NCBI RefSeq assembly: GCF_009674685.1
Contig: NZ_WKJI01000004.1
Location: forward strand, 94,427 to 158,426
DNA: 64,000 nt
Source of the DNA: Pedobacter puniceum
GTDB taxonomy: Bacteria; Bacteroidota; Bacteroidia; Sphingobacteriales; Sphingobacteriaceae
Direction of reading: 5' to 3'
The notes under the pieces are model-generated. The model saw only the letters and a list, made by a program, of their open reading frames with translations, searched no databases and was not told where the DNA came from. Below, in pieces: positions 35,031-42,472 of the stretch. How positions within the stretch are numbered: position 1 is the stretch's first letter; each line of letters begins with the position of its first letter. The position numbers and the translations under genes are program-made.

Positions 35031-35852
35031 ATGAACTTAAAATCATTTTATACACTCGTATTATTGTCTTTATTTCTTGGGAATTTAGTTTCCGCTCAAG
35101 AACAATCATCGCCTTACAAAACCAGTTTAAAAACCGATGCTCCTATTGTAGCAGGTTTTGTTGGCTTAAATGTTTTAGGTCTTAGCATCATTAAAAATAA
35201 AGATGAGCTTACTTTGGCCCAGTTAAACGCTTTAAATAAAGAAGATATATTTTTTATAGATAGAGGTACAGCGGGCAATTTTTCTGATAAAGCCGATAAA
35301 GATAGTTATATTCCTTTCTACGCCTCTTTTGCTGCTGCACCCATCATGGCATTCCTAAATAAAAATCAACGTTCTCATACCGGGCAAGTAATGGTTTTAT
35401 TTGTTGAAACTATGGCGGTTACTGGTGCTGCCTTTACTTTAACAGCAGGTTTGGTAGACCGTAGCAGACCTTTGGTTTACAATACCAGTTTACCAGTAGA
35501 AGATCGTATAGATAAAGATGCACAACGGTCTTTTTTTGCAGGGCATACAGCAGCAACGGCAGCAGCTTCATTCTTTGTAGCTAAAGTTTTTCAAGATTTT
35601 AATCCCGATTCTAGAGCGAAGCCATATGTTTGGGCCGCTGCAGCAGCTGTACCAGCTACGGTAGGCTATTTAAGATTGAAAGCAGGTAAACATTTTCTTT
35701 CTGATAATTTATTAGGGTATGCTATTGGTGCCGGGGCTGGTATTTTAGTGCCTCAGCTACATAAGAAAAATAATAAAACAAATGTATCACTTACACCAGC
35801 TATGGGTTTTAACTATCAAGGTTTAAGTATCAAATATCAATTTAAGCATTAA
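35031..35852 (+). CDS. PAP2-family phosphatase, exported
   Basis: From the ATG at 35031 this encodes 273 residues with a signal peptide (about 1-22) and a PAP2/phosphatidic acid phosphatase-like domain at about 130-245. The phosphatase motifs can be traced as VDRSRP, FFAGHTA (His in place) and LKAGKHFLSD (His and Asp). In this family such motifs form a vanadium-haloperoxidase-like active site that removes phosphate from lipids such as undecaprenyl pyrophosphate or lipid A. An earlier TTG at 35013 is in frame but adds only six residues. Confidence 0.83.
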   Translation: MNLKSFYTLVLLSLFLGNLVSAQEQSSPYKTSLKTDAPIVAGFVGLNVLGLSIIKNKDELTLAQLNALNKEDIFFIDRGTAGNFSDKADKDSYIPFYASFAAAPIMAFLNKNQRSHTGQVMVLFVETMAVTGAAFTLTAGLVDRSRPLVYNTSLPVEDRIDKDAQRSFFAGHTAATAAASFFVAKVFQDFNPDSRAKPYVWAAAAAVPATVGYLRLKAGKHFLSDNLLGYAIGAGAGILVPQLHKKNNKTNVSLTPAMGFNYQGLSIKYQFKH

Positions 35853-35882
35853 TATTTCCTGATAATGTATACTTTAGTGTGA

Positions 35883-36401
35883 ATGATTACGCTACAAACA
35901 CTTATTAAAAAGTACGGGCAAATGGGTGAAAAAACGGGTTGGACTTATCTTGATATTCCGAGCCATATCGCTAACGAGCTAAAACCATCCTGTAAAGTTA
36001 GTTTTAGAGTAAGAGGAGAAATAGATAATTATAAATTTAACGGTTTAGCACTTTTGCCTGTTGGCGATGGTGATTTCATCTTACCTTTAAAACAAGCCAT
36101 TAGAAAAGTTATCGCAAAAGGACCCGGAGCTATGGTAAAACTTAGCTTAGAAGAAGATGTTGATTTTAAAATAGAAATTCCGGAAGATTTAGAAGCTTGC
36201 CTTGCAGAACAAGATGAGTTAATGAATAACTTTATGAAGCTGAGTAAATCTCATCGTAATTATTTTATTAAATGGATTAACGAAGCCAAAACAGATTTTA
36301 CCCGTGTAAAAAGACTTACCCAAACCGTACAAGCTATGGAGCTTGACATGGATTTTGGAACCATGATACGTACTAACAGAACAAAAAAGAATGAGCTATA
36401 A
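35883..36401 (+). CDS. YdeI/OmpD-associated DUF1905-type protein
   Basis: This encodes 172 residues with no signal peptide. The first 95 residues match DUF1905 in outline (KVSFRVRGEIDNYKFNGLALLPVGDGDFILPL), and the rest resembles the OmdA domain (LMNNFMKLSKSHRNYFIKWINEAK). The role is not established; such proteins are sometimes named bacteriocin-protection or OmpD-associated. The downstream gene overlaps it by 11 bases. Confidence 0.85.
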   Translation: MITLQTLIKKYGQMGEKTGWTYLDIPSHIANELKPSCKVSFRVRGEIDNYKFNGLALLPVGDGDFILPLKQAIRKVIAKGPGAMVKLSLEEDVDFKIEIPEDLEACLAEQDELMNNFMKLSKSHRNYFIKWINEAKTDFTRVKRLTQTVQAMELDMDFGTMIRTNRTKKNEL

Positions 36402-36792
36402 ATTATACATAGTTATATGGAGTTTTAGTATGCTCTTCGCTTGTAAACAAAACTTAAAAACAGAGCAAATTGAAGGTAAGTGGTTATACCAAAAAGTTGA
36501 GTTTCTAAGACAAAATCCTGTTATCATTACAGAAGGTGATGAGCTTAAAGCAGATGAGCCTTATATCGTTTTTGAAAAAAGCGGAAAAGCCAAAATTGTT
36601 TCGTCTGGAAAAAATCTATCAGAAGGTACTTTTGTTTTAGATGGTGATATTATCCGTTACGAAGAAGTATTGCCAGATGGACAAAAAAGGGCTATACCTT
36701 TTCTGGTGAAAGAGCTAAATGCCCAACAATTGGTTTTTGAAACTATGGATCAGGATACAAAAAGGATTACAGCCAAAAAAAGTAAGTTTTGA
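36391..36792 (+). CDS. Small lipocalin-like lipoprotein
   Basis: This encodes 133 residues. The lipobox MLFAC (Cys near residue 18) marks a lipoprotein. The mature part opens with IEGKWLYQKVEF and continues with beta-rich repeats as in lipocalin-like Bacteroidota lipoproteins. The start overlaps the preceding gene by 11 bases, so translation is coupled. No ligand can be inferred. Confidence 0.75.
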   Translation: MSYKLYIVIWSFSMLFACKQNLKTEQIEGKWLYQKVEFLRQNPVIITEGDELKADEPYIVFEKSGKAKIVSSGKNLSEGTFVLDGDIIRYEEVLPDGQKRAIPFLVKELNAQQLVFETMDQDTKRITAKKSKF

Positions 36793-36835
36793 TGGTATTG
36801 GTCGTGTTTTTGTGAGTGTTAGAGAAAAAACGCTT

Positions 36836-37054
36836 ATGAAACCTTTGAAAAATAAAATTATTACAGAAGATCTTCCAGAAAAGGAGCCTTTAGAAAGAGC
36901 TCCATTTTATCCTCATGAGGAAAATGAATATGAACCCACTAATAAAGAACAATGGGTTGATGATGTTAATGCCGAATTTCAAGGCAATCCACCTTTAACA
37001 AGCACTTCAGAAGAGTATGATAATCCTGAAAAAGGAAAATTAGAAGACGAGTAA
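36836..37054 (+). CDS. Small acidic protein of unknown function
   Basis: From the ATG at 36836 this encodes 72 residues, beginning MKPLKNKIITEDLPEKEPL and dominated by Glu, Asp, Pro and Asn. It has no signal peptide and is probably unstructured. A longer reading from 36719 would overlap the lipocalin-like gene and use its sequence in another frame, so I reject it. It sits between two lipoprotein genes, all read in the same direction. Confidence 0.6.
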   Translation: MKPLKNKIITEDLPEKEPLERAPFYPHEENEYEPTNKEQWVDDVNAEFQGNPPLTSTSEEYDNPEKGKLEDE

Positions 37055-37110
37055 ATTTTGCTTAAATATATTTCATCCGCTTTAAGCGTTATGGTTAAAA
37101 ATAAAGAATC

Positions 37111-37710
37111 ATGAAATTAACTAAGTATATTTTATTACTCGTTATACTGTCTATTTTTGCAACAGCTTGTGGTGTTAATAAACAAACCAGAGAGCTTAAA
37201 GCTTTAGAGGATTGTAAGTATAACATTAACTCTGCCGATAGTGTATATATTGCAGGTATAGCTTTAAAAGATTTTACTACGGCCAAAGATTTTAACTTGG
37301 CAAAGTACCCAAGCATGGCATTAGGTTTGCTAAGAAAAAACATCCCAATTGAGGGAAATGTTAATCTTCAAATTACTAATCCAACATCTAGACAAGCCTC
37401 TATCAATCAATTTGAATATTTAATACTTATAAAAGGTAAAGAGATAGCTAATGGCTTTGTAAATCAGAAAGTTAGTGTTGGCGCCGGTTCTTCTACCACA
37501 GTACCCATCGCCTTAAAGGCAAATATTTACAGTTTATTAGCTGATGAGAAAATCCGAAATGAAATTTTAAATTTCTTAAATACGGATAAAGAACAAAAAG
37601 GGCTGGTGACTTTGAAGATAAAGCCCAGTATAGCTCTTGGTCAAAAACTTATTAAATATCCGGGTTATATTTCCATAGATAAAGAGCTCAGCAATAAAAT
37701 ACTTTTATAA
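37111..37710 (+). CDS. LEA type 2-like lipoprotein
   Basis: This encodes 199 residues. The lipobox is FATAC (Cys near residue 20). Residues about 45-170 contain a beta-sandwich pattern (NVNLQITNPTSRQASINQFEYLILIKGKE and FVNQKVSVGAGSSTTVPI) that resembles the LEA_2/WHy domain. LEA_2 proteins are stress-associated, but their function in Bacteroidota is unclear. It belongs to the run of small envelope genes. Confidence 0.72.
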   Translation: MKLTKYILLLVILSIFATACGVNKQTRELKALEDCKYNINSADSVYIAGIALKDFTTAKDFNLAKYPSMALGLLRKNIPIEGNVNLQITNPTSRQASINQFEYLILIKGKEIANGFVNQKVSVGAGSSTTVPIALKANIYSLLADEKIRNEILNFLNTDKEQKGLVTLKIKPSIALGQKLIKYPGYISIDKELSNKILL

Positions 37711-37744
37711 GTTGGCATAGTTTTTTCTTAACGTTAGTTTGGTT

Positions 37745-37768
37745 ATTAACCTAAATACATAGGTTAAT
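37745..37768. promoter_or_regulatory. Inverted repeat ATTAACCTA-N6-TAGGTTAAT upstream of the glycine-zipper gene
   Basis: Nine-base perfect arms (37745-37753 and 37760-37768) with six bases between them lie 24 bases before the start codon at 37793. A TTAACGTTA motif lies just upstream (37728-37736). The repeat has the size of an operator for a dimeric regulator and is not followed by a T-run, so termination is unlikely. Confidence 0.45.
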
Positions 37769-37792
37769 GAGGATAGAAAAAAATAAGAAATT

Positions 37793-38266
37793 ATGAGATT
37801 ATTAATCATGTCGCTTGCAGTTGCCGTAGCGGTATCTGCATGTAATAGTAACGCTAAAAATAATCAAGGTAATCAAACTTATACCTTTAAAGATTCTGTG
37901 AAAATTATTAGAGATAGTTTAAGATTAGATAGCTTTGAAAGGGCAGAGCAAGCTAGAAAAGACGAAGCAAAAAGAGCCGAGGAAATAGCAGCAGCAAAAG
38001 CTGCAGCAAGGGAAGAAGTTCGTAATAGTTATAGGTCTTCATCTTCTGTTTCTAGTGGTAGTAATACTGTGGCTAGCCAGCCAGAGAAAAAAGGCTGGAG
38101 TTCAGCAGCAAAAGGAGCTGTTATAGGCGCAGGTGCAGGTGCGGTAACTGGTATTTTAGTTGATAAAAAAGATGGTAGAGGTGCTGCAATAGGAGGTGTG
38201 GTTGGTGCTGGTACAGGTTATATCATCGGGAGACAAAGAGATAAACAAACAGGTAGAGCACAATAA
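37793..38266 (+). CDS. Glycine-zipper lipoprotein
   Basis: This encodes 157 residues. The lipobox is AVSAC (Cys near residue 17). Residues about 60-85 are charged and predicted helical (AEEIAAAKAAAREE), and residues 105-148 form a glycine zipper (GAVIGAGAGAVTGILV and GAAIGGVVGAGTGYIIG) that could insert in or span a membrane. Such YMGG-like proteins are common but poorly understood. A strong terminator follows. Confidence 0.8.
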   Translation: MRLLIMSLAVAVAVSACNSNAKNNQGNQTYTFKDSVKIIRDSLRLDSFERAEQARKDEAKRAEEIAAAKAAAREEVRNSYRSSSSVSSGSNTVASQPEKKGWSSAAKGAVIGAGAGAVTGILVDKKDGRGAAIGGVVGAGTGYIIGRQRDKQTGRAQ

Positions 38267-38295
38267 GTTTAATACTTCTTCATATTATTTATATC

Positions 38296-38327
38296 AGCAG
38301 CCTAATGAAGATTAGGCTGCTTTTTTT
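38296..38327 (+). terminator. Rho-independent terminator
   Basis: The perfect stem AGCAGCCTAAT/ATTAGGCTGCT (38296-38306 and 38311-38321) with the loop GAAG is followed by seven T. It ends the glycine-zipper gene. The opposite CDGSH gene stops a few bases away. Confidence 0.9.
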
Positions 38328-38329
38328 AC

Positions 38330-38554
38330 TTAAATATTTCTAGGTGGAAGGTCAAAAGCAGTAGCATCATGCTCAAAATGGCCTTTGTGTGCACCATCGC
38401 AAAAAGGTTTGTTTTTAGATAAACCACATCTACATAAAGAAATTATTTCTCTACCTCCTAAATGGTATACATTTCCTGCTTTGTCAACAATTTCAAAATC
38501 GCCTTCTACTTTTAAAGAACCGTTATTATTTACCGTAAGTTTAGTTTTTGCCAT
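38330..38554 (-). CDS. CDGSH-type iron-sulfur protein
   Basis: This encodes 74 residues. The [2Fe-2S] ligands follow the CDGSH pattern: Cys41, Cys43, Cys52 and His56 in CRCGLSKNKPFCDGAH. In other organisms such proteins move clusters or electrons. Its start codon is only 12 bases after the T-run of a long hairpin (38567-38653), so its expression depends on reading through that hairpin or on an unseen promoter. Confidence 0.88.
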   Translation of the reverse strand: MAKTKLTVNNNGSLKVEGDFEIVDKAGNVYHLGGREIISLCRCGLSKNKPFCDGAHKGHFEHDATAFDLPPRNI

Positions 38555-38566
38555 AATTATTTTAAT

Positions 38567-38653
38567 AAAAAAGGTGTTTAAATTTCATCAATCTAAAGAT
38601 TTTGCGGAAAGGTAAATAAAAATAACCTTACGCTGATGAAATTTAAACACCTT
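38567..38653 (-). terminator. Long hairpin between hpf and the CDGSH gene
   Basis: Perfect 20-base arms (38571-38590 and 38634-38653) enclose 43 bases that can form a smaller hairpin (GCG...CGC outer bases and AAGGT/ACCTT inner bases). On the minus strand a T-run follows the stem, so it can terminate the hpf transcript. It ends 12 bases before the CDGSH start codon. Confidence 0.75.
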
Positions 38654-38667
38654 AAAAAGATGATTTC

Positions 38668-38982
38668 TTAATGTTCTTTAATTTTTCCTAGAGCACTATC
38701 TAAAGCACTTTTCATTTTAGTGATAGCACCATCTACAGCTTTATGCAAGTTTTCTGCAAAGTTGGTAACTACAACAGGTTTTAAACCTTCAACTCTTGCT
38801 TCTAATAAACAACGCTTATCATCAGCACCTTCTTTTTGCCCGTTTTCATCACTCAAATGCACTTCAACTCTTGTAATATGGCCGCTAAATCTGTTAAGGC
38901 TTTCGCTTATAATGCCTTTAACATATTCATTTAATCTTTCTTTTCCTTCGATGTTGTTGTCTGTATTAACCTGTATAATCAT
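38668..38982 (-). CDS. hpf: Short HPF/RaiA-type ribosome hibernation factor
   Basis: Members bind the decoding centre of the 30S subunit and inactivate ribosomes in stationary phase. This one has 104 residues, the short HPF type. The family pattern HITRVEVHLSDENGQ (about 34-48) and the conserved DGAITKMKSALDSALGKIKE helix near the C-terminus support the call. It lies upstream of the CDGSH gene, with a long hairpin between them, and downstream of a CRP/FNR-like palindrome. Confidence 0.92.
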   Translation of the reverse strand: MIIQVNTDNNIEGKERLNEYVKGIISESLNRFSGHITRVEVHLSDENGQKEGADDKRCLLEARVEGLKPVVVTNFAENLHKAVDGAITKMKSALDSALGKIKEH

Positions 38983-39064
38983 AACGTATGTATTTTGTTG
39001 TTTAAATATATCTAAAAGTATGCCTTTACTAGCTTAAATTATGTAATAAGATGGTATAATTTTA

Positions 39065-39078
39065 GTGATATATATCAC
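39065..39078. promoter_or_regulatory. CRP/FNR-like palindrome GTGATATATATCAC
   Basis: The sequence has perfect GTGA and TCAC half-sites six bases apart, the layout of CRP/FNR-family operators. It lies between the divergent hpf and PAS-kinase genes. For hpf, a weak TACTTTTA -7 box at 39013-39020 would put the palindrome about 62 bases upstream of transcription start, like a class I CRP site. For the kinase, TAGCTTTA at 39125-39132 gives about 64 bases. Confidence 0.5.
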
Positions 39079-39146
39079 AACTCATAAATAATTAAAACGT
39101 ATATAAACTCAAATTACTTCATGATAGCTTTAACTACCTATGACCT

Positions 39147-41588
39147 ATGAATGAAAAGAAAGTTTACCATGCCCTTGAGATAGCTTCAATAGTACTTCTT
39201 TTCATTATTTCTAGTACGGTTATTCTGTTTCTGATAGATGGTATTGATTTACTAATCTTTAAAATCATTATCGCTATTTTATTAATCATAGCCATAGCTT
39301 TTTTCTTATTGCTTAGAAAAACCATCAGTTTAACTATACAAAATGCAAAACATAAATTTAAAAATGCCGAGCAGAAATTTGGGCGTATTTATGATGCTAA
39401 CGTTTTAGGTATTTTAATTTCTGATTTTAACGGCTTAATCGTAGATGCTAATGATGCTTTTTTAGATATCATTGGTTACAGTAGAGAAGAACTTGAAAAA
39501 GGGTTCATCCGTTGGAATCAAATAACCCCTCCAGAGTTTAAAGAAGAATCTCTTCTTGCGCTAAATCAATTAAAGGAAAAAGGGGTTTGTACACCTTTTG
39601 AAAAACAATACTACCATAAAGATGGAAGTAAAGTATGGGTTTTGGTTGGTTCATCAAGATTATTGAATGATAATAGAGGTGATGCTATTACTTATGTGAT
39701 AGATATTTCTGCAAAAAAGGAAATCGACGCAAAAACTAAGCAATTTAATGCCATCATTAAACGTCAGCAAGAAGAGTTTAAATCGGTTTTTATGAATGCT
39801 CCTGCTTATATTTCTATAAGAAGAGGGCCCGAGTTGAGATACACTTTTGTAAATAAAGCCATTACAGATTTTACCCATAGAGATGATTACATTGGTAAAA
39901 CCCCCGAAGAATTATTTCCAGATTTAATTAGTGAGGAAGATAAAGAGATAAGCGAACAAGTATTTCGTACTGGATTAGCCATTAAAGGTAAACGTCACAA
40001 AGCTCGTTATAAAAACGAGAAGGGAGAGATGGTAAACATTTATTTAGATTACTTAATTACCCCTGTTTATGATTATGAAGGTAAGGTAGACGGTATTGCC
40101 ACATTTGGTTTTGATGTAACAGATTTAGTTTTGGCCAACCAAGAAATGGAAATTAGTAAAGACCGTTTTGCTTCTATGGCCGATACCATGCCAGAAAAAG
40201 TTTGGATGACATCAGCAAACGGAAAAGAACTCATTTATGTAAATAAACTTTGGTTAGATTATGTAGGTAAAACATCTTTAGATGGTTGGAGTTGGTATGA
40301 TACCGTTTATCCAGAAGACAAAGCCATAGTGCAAATTTTATGGTCACAAGCTATGAAATATGATCAAAATTTCACCATTGAGGCTCGTTTACAAAATGCA
40401 AAAGGAGATTATAGGTGGCATTTAATTAAAGGAGTTCCTTTAAAAAGTAAAGAAAATGAAGTATTGGTTTGGGTGGGTTCAAATAGTGATATCCACGATC
40501 AAAAGCAACAACTTAAGTTATTAAAAGATAGCGAAGAATATTTTAAAACCTTGGCAGACGAAACGCCTTTTATGGTTTGGAAATCTGATGAACTGGGTAA
40601 TTTTGTATATGTTAATAAGCAATGGACGGCTTTTACAGGGTTAAGCGTATCAGAAAGTTTGGGCTCTGGCTTTAGAAATGCAATTCCGCCTTTAGATGAT
40701 GAAGAACGTAAAATAGCTTGGGCCAATGCAATTGCTGCAAAAACAGCCTACCAAAATAAATTTCAGCTCAGAAGAGCTGATGGTGCTTTACGCTGGGTTT
40801 ATGCGCAAGCCAATCCTTATGATATCGATGGAGAATTTGCTGGTTTTATTGGTAGCATCATCGATATCACTGAGCAAGAATTGGTGCAACAAGCAGAAAA
40901 AGAACTATCTGCTAAAAAGGATGAATTTTTAAGCATTGCCAGTCATGAACTTAAAACACCTTTAACCAGTGTAAAAGCTTTTATCCAATTGATAGAGAAA
41001 TCTTTAAATAAGGATGATAAAGCTTATCAGTTTGTATTAAAAGCGTCTAAAAACCTCAAAAGATTAGAAATTTTAATTGCTGATTTGTTAGATGTATCTA
41101 AGATAAATGCCGGAAAACTTACCTATCATATAAAAGAGTTTGATTTTCATCAAATGCTTGAAGAAAGTATTGCCAGTATTCAAAATATATCTCCTACACA
41201 TCAAATTAATTTATTAGAATCTGCAAGAGTAAGTATTAACGGAGATAAATTTAGAATAGAACAGGTTATTTATAATTTTTTATCCAACGCTATTAAATAT
41301 TCTCCAAATGCAAAAGAAGTAAACGTTAGTGCCAAAGTTAAAGGCAATCAGTTAGTTGTGGCTGTTCAGGATTATGGAATAGGTATATCAGATACGCATA
41401 TTTTACATATATCAGACCGTTATTTTAGGGTTGATAAAACAGCTATGGTTTTTCAAGGTTTGGGTTTAGGTTTGTTTATCTCTAAAGAAATCATCAACAG
41501 ACACGAAGGCGAGTTTTGGATAGAAAGCGAGTTAGGTAAAGGTTCTACATTTTATTTTTCTTTACCCATAGAAGCTCAAAATCCTTAA
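39147..41588 (+). CDS. Multi-PAS sensor histidine kinase
   Basis: This encodes 813 residues. Two N-terminal membrane segments (about 12-55) are followed by four PAS domains (about 70-190, 205-330, 335-455 and 460-585), then HisKA with phosphoacceptor His600 (SIASHELKTPL) and HATPase_c (about 695-810, with NFLSNAIKYSPN and GLGLGLFISKEI). The PAS domains use PAC-type ends such as WVGSNSDIHD and IGSIIDITEQE. No response regulator is adjacent. It is read away from hpf and probably ends its own transcript before 41646. Confidence 0.92.
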   Translation: MNEKKVYHALEIASIVLLFIISSTVILFLIDGIDLLIFKIIIAILLIIAIAFFLLLRKTISLTIQNAKHKFKNAEQKFGRIYDANVLGILISDFNGLIVDANDAFLDIIGYSREELEKGFIRWNQITPPEFKEESLLALNQLKEKGVCTPFEKQYYHKDGSKVWVLVGSSRLLNDNRGDAITYVIDISAKKEIDAKTKQFNAIIKRQQEEFKSVFMNAPAYISIRRGPELRYTFVNKAITDFTHRDDYIGKTPEELFPDLISEEDKEISEQVFRTGLAIKGKRHKARYKNEKGEMVNIYLDYLITPVYDYEGKVDGIATFGFDVTDLVLANQEMEISKDRFASMADTMPEKVWMTSANGKELIYVNKLWLDYVGKTSLDGWSWYDTVYPEDKAIVQILWSQAMKYDQNFTIEARLQNAKGDYRWHLIKGVPLKSKENEVLVWVGSNSDIHDQKQQLKLLKDSEEYFKTLADETPFMVWKSDELGNFVYVNKQWTAFTGLSVSESLGSGFRNAIPPLDDEERKIAWANAIAAKTAYQNKFQLRRADGALRWVYAQANPYDIDGEFAGFIGSIIDITEQELVQQAEKELSAKKDEFLSIASHELKTPLTSVKAFIQLIEKSLNKDDKAYQFVLKASKNLKRLEILIADLLDVSKINAGKLTYHIKEFDFHQMLEESIASIQNISPTHQINLLESARVSINGDKFRIEQVIYNFLSNAIKYSPNAKEVNVSAKVKGNQLVVAVQDYGIGISDTHILHISDRYFRVDKTAMVFQGLGLGLFISKEIINRHEGEFWIESELGKGSTFYFSLPIEAQNP

Positions 41589-41645
41589 AATAAATTCTTC
41601 TATCACATAAATTCTTAGTTGTTTTGTTACACTTAACTAAGCGTT

Positions 41646-42401
41646 TTGATAGAAATTTTTTCCTTTTCTTATGATACCACCCAAGTTTGGGTAATCATGC
41701 TGGTTGCTTTTTTGGTAGGGATGTCTAAAACAGGTATACATGGTACCAGCATGCTTTCTGTACCGGTAATGGCTATTTATTTCGGCGGACAATCATCAAG
41801 CGGTATTATTTTACCGATGCTTATTATAGCAGATATTTTTGGAGTTATTTACTACCATCGCCATGCAGAGTGGTCTTATCTAAAGAAATTATTCCCCTGG
41901 GCAGCTGTGGGGATTATTTTAGGTACTTGGGTGGGTGCTTATATTAATGATGCAATTTTTAGAGCCTTTATGGCTGTAATTATTGTTTTAAGCGTTATAG
42001 TGATGATTTGGATGGAGCGGACAAATAGAGAAAAGATTCCTAAACATCCGGCTTTTGCAGCCTCTATGGGCATAGCCGGAGGTTTTACATCTATGATAGG
42101 AAATTTGGCTGGTACTGTTATGGCAGTGTATTTTTTATCTATGAGGCTCAACAAAAACTCTTTTATAGGTACAACAGCATGGTTTTTCTTTGTGATAAAT
42201 TTTTTTAAAGTTCCGTTTCATGTTTTTGTATGGCATACCATACATTGGGATGGTTTTGTTTTAAACCTTTTAACAATACCAGCTATACTATTAGGTGCTT
42301 ACGTAGGCATAACCGTTGTAAAGCAATTAACCGATAAAACTTTTCGCTGGTTTATCATTGCTATTACTTTATTAGCTTCTGTACTCATGCTCTTAAAATA
42401 G
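41646..42401 (+). CDS. TauE/SafE-type sulfite/anion permease
   Basis: This encodes 251 residues with eight or so membrane segments. The signature LVGMSKTGIHGTSMLSVPVMA near the N-terminus and the second-half MGIAGGFTSMIGNLAGTVMAVYFL are TauE/SafE hallmarks. Substrates in the family include sulfite and sulfonates, but here the substrate is unknown. No ATG exists before residue 18 in this frame. The best start is the TTG at 41646, though an ATG at 41697 is possible and would remove part of the first membrane segment. Confidence 0.85.
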   Translation: MIEIFSFSYDTTQVWVIMLVAFLVGMSKTGIHGTSMLSVPVMAIYFGGQSSSGIILPMLIIADIFGVIYYHRHAEWSYLKKLFPWAAVGIILGTWVGAYINDAIFRAFMAVIIVLSVIVMIWMERTNREKIPKHPAFAASMGIAGGFTSMIGNLAGTVMAVYFLSMRLNKNSFIGTTAWFFFVINFFKVPFHVFVWHTIHWDGFVLNLLTIPAILLGAYVGITVVKQLTDKTFRWFIIAITLLASVLMLLK

Positions 42402-42472
42402 TTATATGTATTAGGTATATTTTGCTATTTTTTTTAGCTTTAGCGATGTAAATTTTAATCAAAATATTATTC

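Noticed and set aside
36719-36835. Longer version of the small acidic protein
   Set aside because: It overlaps the lipocalin-like gene in another frame; the acidic, plausible part begins at the ATG 36836.
38565-38655. The hpf/CDGSH hairpin as a transposable mini-element
   Set aside because: Only one copy is seen, no target duplication borders it, and a T-run next to the stem explains it as a terminator.
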